From the NCBI GenBank assembly GCA_019689515.1, contig JADGHI010000196.1, positions 1-7,010 on the forward strand: a stretch of 7,010 bases of DNA, given 5' to 3'. Origin of the DNA: Acetobacteraceae bacterium (GTDB lineage Bacteria > Pseudomonadota > Alphaproteobacteria > Acetobacterales > Acetobacteraceae). The notes under the pieces are model-generated. The model did no database searches. It was not told where the DNA came from and saw only the letters and a program-made list of their open reading frames with translations. Below are positions 5,660 through 7,010 of the stretch, in pieces (the first letter of the stretch is position 1; each line of letters begins with the position of its first letter). A program made the translations under genes and the position numbers.

Positions 5660-5705
5660 AAAAACCCGTCAGTTTCCGCCCGACCAGAAAAACCCGTCGG
5701 TTTCC
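5660..5705. promoter_or_regulatory. Two tandem dyad operators upstream of the efflux adaptor gene
   Basis: An 18-base sequence, AAAAACCCGTCRGTTTCC, occurs at 5660-5677 and 5688-5705 with one difference (A/G at R). Each copy contains a dyad: AAACC-CGTC-GGTTT is perfect in copy 2 (5690-5703), and copy 1 has one half-site mismatch (5662-5675). The copies are 28 bp apart, and the second dyad ends 15 bases before the adaptor ATG. Direct repetition of the same dyad in front of an RND adaptor gene is typical of TetR-family repressor sites (family knowledge). The regulator is not in the window. Confidence 0.6.
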
Positions 5706-5717
5706 CTCAGGCCCTCC

Positions 5718-7010
5718 ATGCTCCGCCAGTCCAGCACTCGGCCTGCCACCAGGCCATCGTCCTCGCGTACCCGGCGGGGGGCCCTGCGGGGCTCCGCCGC
5801 GCTCCTCGCGCTGCTGCTCGCCTCCGGCTGCGACGACCCGCCCCAGGGGCGCGCCGCCAACGCGGCCGCCGCGCAGCCCGCGCCGCCACCGCCCGAGGTC
5901 ACGGTCGTGACCATCCGCCGCCAGGAAGTGCCCGTCACGACGGTGCTGCCCGGCCGGACCGTCGCCTTCCGCGAGGCCGCGGTGCGGCCCCAGGTCAACG
6001 GCGTCATCCGCGAACGGCTGTTCGCCGAGGGCCAGGTGGTCCGGGCCGGGCAGCCGCTCTACCAGATCGAGCCGGCCCCCTATCAGGCCGCCCTCGCCGC
6101 CGCCGAGGCCGCCCTCGCCCGTGCGGAGGCATCGGAGAGGTCCGCCGAACTCACGGTCAACCGCTACCGCCCCCTGGCCCGCGCCAACGCCGTGAGCCAG
6201 CAGATGCTGGACAACGCCGAGGCGGCACTGGCCCAGGCGCGGGCGGACGTCTCGGCCGCGCGCGCGGAGGTGGAGGCGGCGCGCATCAATCTCGGCTACA
6301 CGCGGGTCACCTCGCCGATTGACGGGCGGACCGGCCGCTCCGCGGTGACGCCGGGCGCGCTGGTCACGGCCAACCAGGCGACGCCGCTCGTCACCATCAC
6401 CCAGCTCGATCCGATCTACGTGGACGTGACGCAGCCGACCGCGAGCCTGCTCCGACAGCGCCGCGACATCGCCAGCGGCGCGCTGCGCCGCGCCTCGGCG
6501 GACCAGGCGCGGGCCTGGCTGATCCTGGAGGACGGGTCCGAGTACCCGCACCCCGGCCAGGTCCAGTTCGCCGAGGTCATCGTCGACTCGGGCACCGGCT
6601 CGGTCACGCTCCGCGCCGTGTTCCCCAACCCCGAGGGCCTGCTCATGCCGGGCATGTTCATCCGCGCCCGGATCGAGGAAGGCGTCACCGACCGCGCGCT
6701 ACTGGTCCCGCAGCAGGCCGTCATGCGCACGCCGCGCGGCGAGCCGATGACCTACGTCGTCAACGCGGAGGGCGTCGTGGAGCAGCGGGTGCTCCGCACC
6801 ACGCGCGCGATCGGCACCAACTGGCTGGTGACGGAGGGCATCCAGGAGGGCGATCGCGTCATCGTCGAAGGCGTCATGCGCGTGCGGCCCGGCGCGCGCG
6901 TGAACGCGACCGAGGCAACCCCGCAACAAACGGCCCAGGACGCGCAGCGTCCCCCGGCCGCCACCCCGGCGCCGCCCGCGCGCGCCGCCCGCGGCGGGGC
7001 CCGCCCCCCC
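5718..7010 (+). CDS. RND efflux pump periplasmic adaptor, membrane fusion lipoprotein (3' end beyond window)
   Basis: 431 codons are open to the right edge without a stop. The product is an AcrA/MexA-type adaptor that links an RND pump to an outer-membrane channel. Residues 1-37 form a signal peptide with an Arg-rich N-region; LLLASGC supplies a lipobox with lipidated Cys38. Then come a first beta/lipoyl half (about 60-125, with PQVNGVIRERLFAEGQVVRAGQPLYQIE), an alpha-hairpin (about 125-188, Ala/Glu-rich coiled coil) and the second lipoyl half with the hallmark ARINLGYTRVTSPIDGRTGR (188-207). The beta-barrel and membrane-proximal domains follow (to about 395, with LLMPGMFIRARIE and LLVPQQAV). 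The tail is low-complexity Pro/Ala/Arg, near the family's usual end. No ATG, GTG or TTG lies in frame upstream as far as 5637, so ATG 5718 is used, although no good Shine-Dalgarno precedes it. An AcrB-like pump gene is expected next. Confidence 0.93.
   Translation, partial: MLRQSSTRPATRPSSSRTRRGALRGSAALLALLLASGCDDPPQGRAANAAAAQPAPPPPEVTVVTIRRQEVPVTTVLPGRTVAFREAAVRPQVNGVIRERLFAEGQVVRAGQPLYQIEPAPYQAALAAAEAALARAEASERSAELTVNRYRPLARANAVSQQMLDNAEAALAQARADVSAARAEVEAARINLGYTRVTSPIDGRTGRSAVTPGALVTANQATPLVTITQLDPIYVDVTQPTASLLRQRRDIASGALRRASADQARAWLILEDGSEYPHPGQVQFAEVIVDSGTGSVTLRAVFPNPEGLLMPGMFIRARIEEGVTDRALLVPQQAVMRTPRGEPMTYVVNAEGVVEQRVLRTTRAIGTNWLVTEGIQEGDRVIVEGVMRVRPGARVNATEATPQQTAQDAQRPPAATPAPPARAARGGARPP

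Larger units (their letters stand above)
5250..5717. other. Divergent intergenic control region
   Basis: A 468-base region between the minus-strand receptor and the plus-strand efflux adaptor contains no credible gene on either strand. From left to right it holds the receptor promoter candidate, an extremely GC-rich block with G-runs (about 5400-5470), an exact 44-bp tandem duplication, an AT-rich patch (about 5617-5665) likely to contain the adaptor promoter, a 7-bp inverted repeat and two tandem dyads. TTGCAC (5647-5652), with CAGTTT 17 bases further on (5670-5675), is a weak promoter candidate that would overlap the first dyad. No divergent repressor gene is present, unlike many RND operons. 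Confidence 0.5.

Noticed and set aside
5640..6551. A 303-codon minus-strand open frame
   Set aside because: It lies antisense to the RND adaptor gene, whose lipobox and hallmark motifs are unmistakable; the minus-strand product shows only Gly/Arg-rich sequence.

Overview
The window looks like chromosomal sequence from a very GC-rich proteobacterium, with near-saturated G/C at third codon positions. Several Bug-type tripartite-tricarboxylate (TTT) receptors next to acyl-CoA dehydrogenases is a pattern common in Acetobacteraceae (Roseomonas-like alphaproteobacteria) and in Burkholderiales. I lean towards the former, but this is inference and no marker gene is present.

Layout. Positions 1-54 appear to be the last 17 codons of a plus-strand gene that converges on the minus-strand cluster; a perfect 9-bp GC hairpin (65-85) lies between them. 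Positions 88-3625 hold a compact minus-strand operon. In order of transcription it reads: Bug/TctC receptor (3625-2624), a 36-codon small ORF with its own ribosome binding site (2607-2497), a large-subunit-type acyl-CoA dehydrogenase (2500-1289) whose GTG start overlaps the small ORF's stop, and a small-subunit-type acyl-CoA dehydrogenase (1281-88). The two dehydrogenases keep complementary halves of the usual motif set, as in two-gene heteromeric enzymes (PimC/PimD-like, ChsE4/ChsE5-like). The likely theme is capture of a carboxylic acid in the periplasm and alpha,beta-oxidation of its CoA ester; the substrate cannot be read from the sequence.

Positions 3626-4235 contain no convincing intact gene. 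Part of the stretch is visibly less GC-rich, and it holds two unassigned protein-like fragments and a hairpin. A second Bug/TctC receptor (5249-4236, minus) follows, with a TTGACA-type promoter candidate upstream. No TctA/TctB membrane subunits are present, so both receptors are orphans here.

Positions 5250-5717 form a structured divergent intergenic region: a G-run cluster, an exact tandem 44-bp duplication, a 7-bp inverted repeat spaced by 21 bp in an AT-rich patch, and two tandem copies of an AAACC-N4-GGTTT dyad ending 15 bp before the next start codon. That gene (5718-7010, plus) encodes a lipoprotein periplasmic adaptor of an RND multidrug efflux pump and is cut by the right edge. The dyads look like operators for a repressor, probably of TetR type, encoded outside the window. 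I see no clearly new multi-gene system. The most interesting points are the coupled small ORF and the dense control region of the efflux gene.
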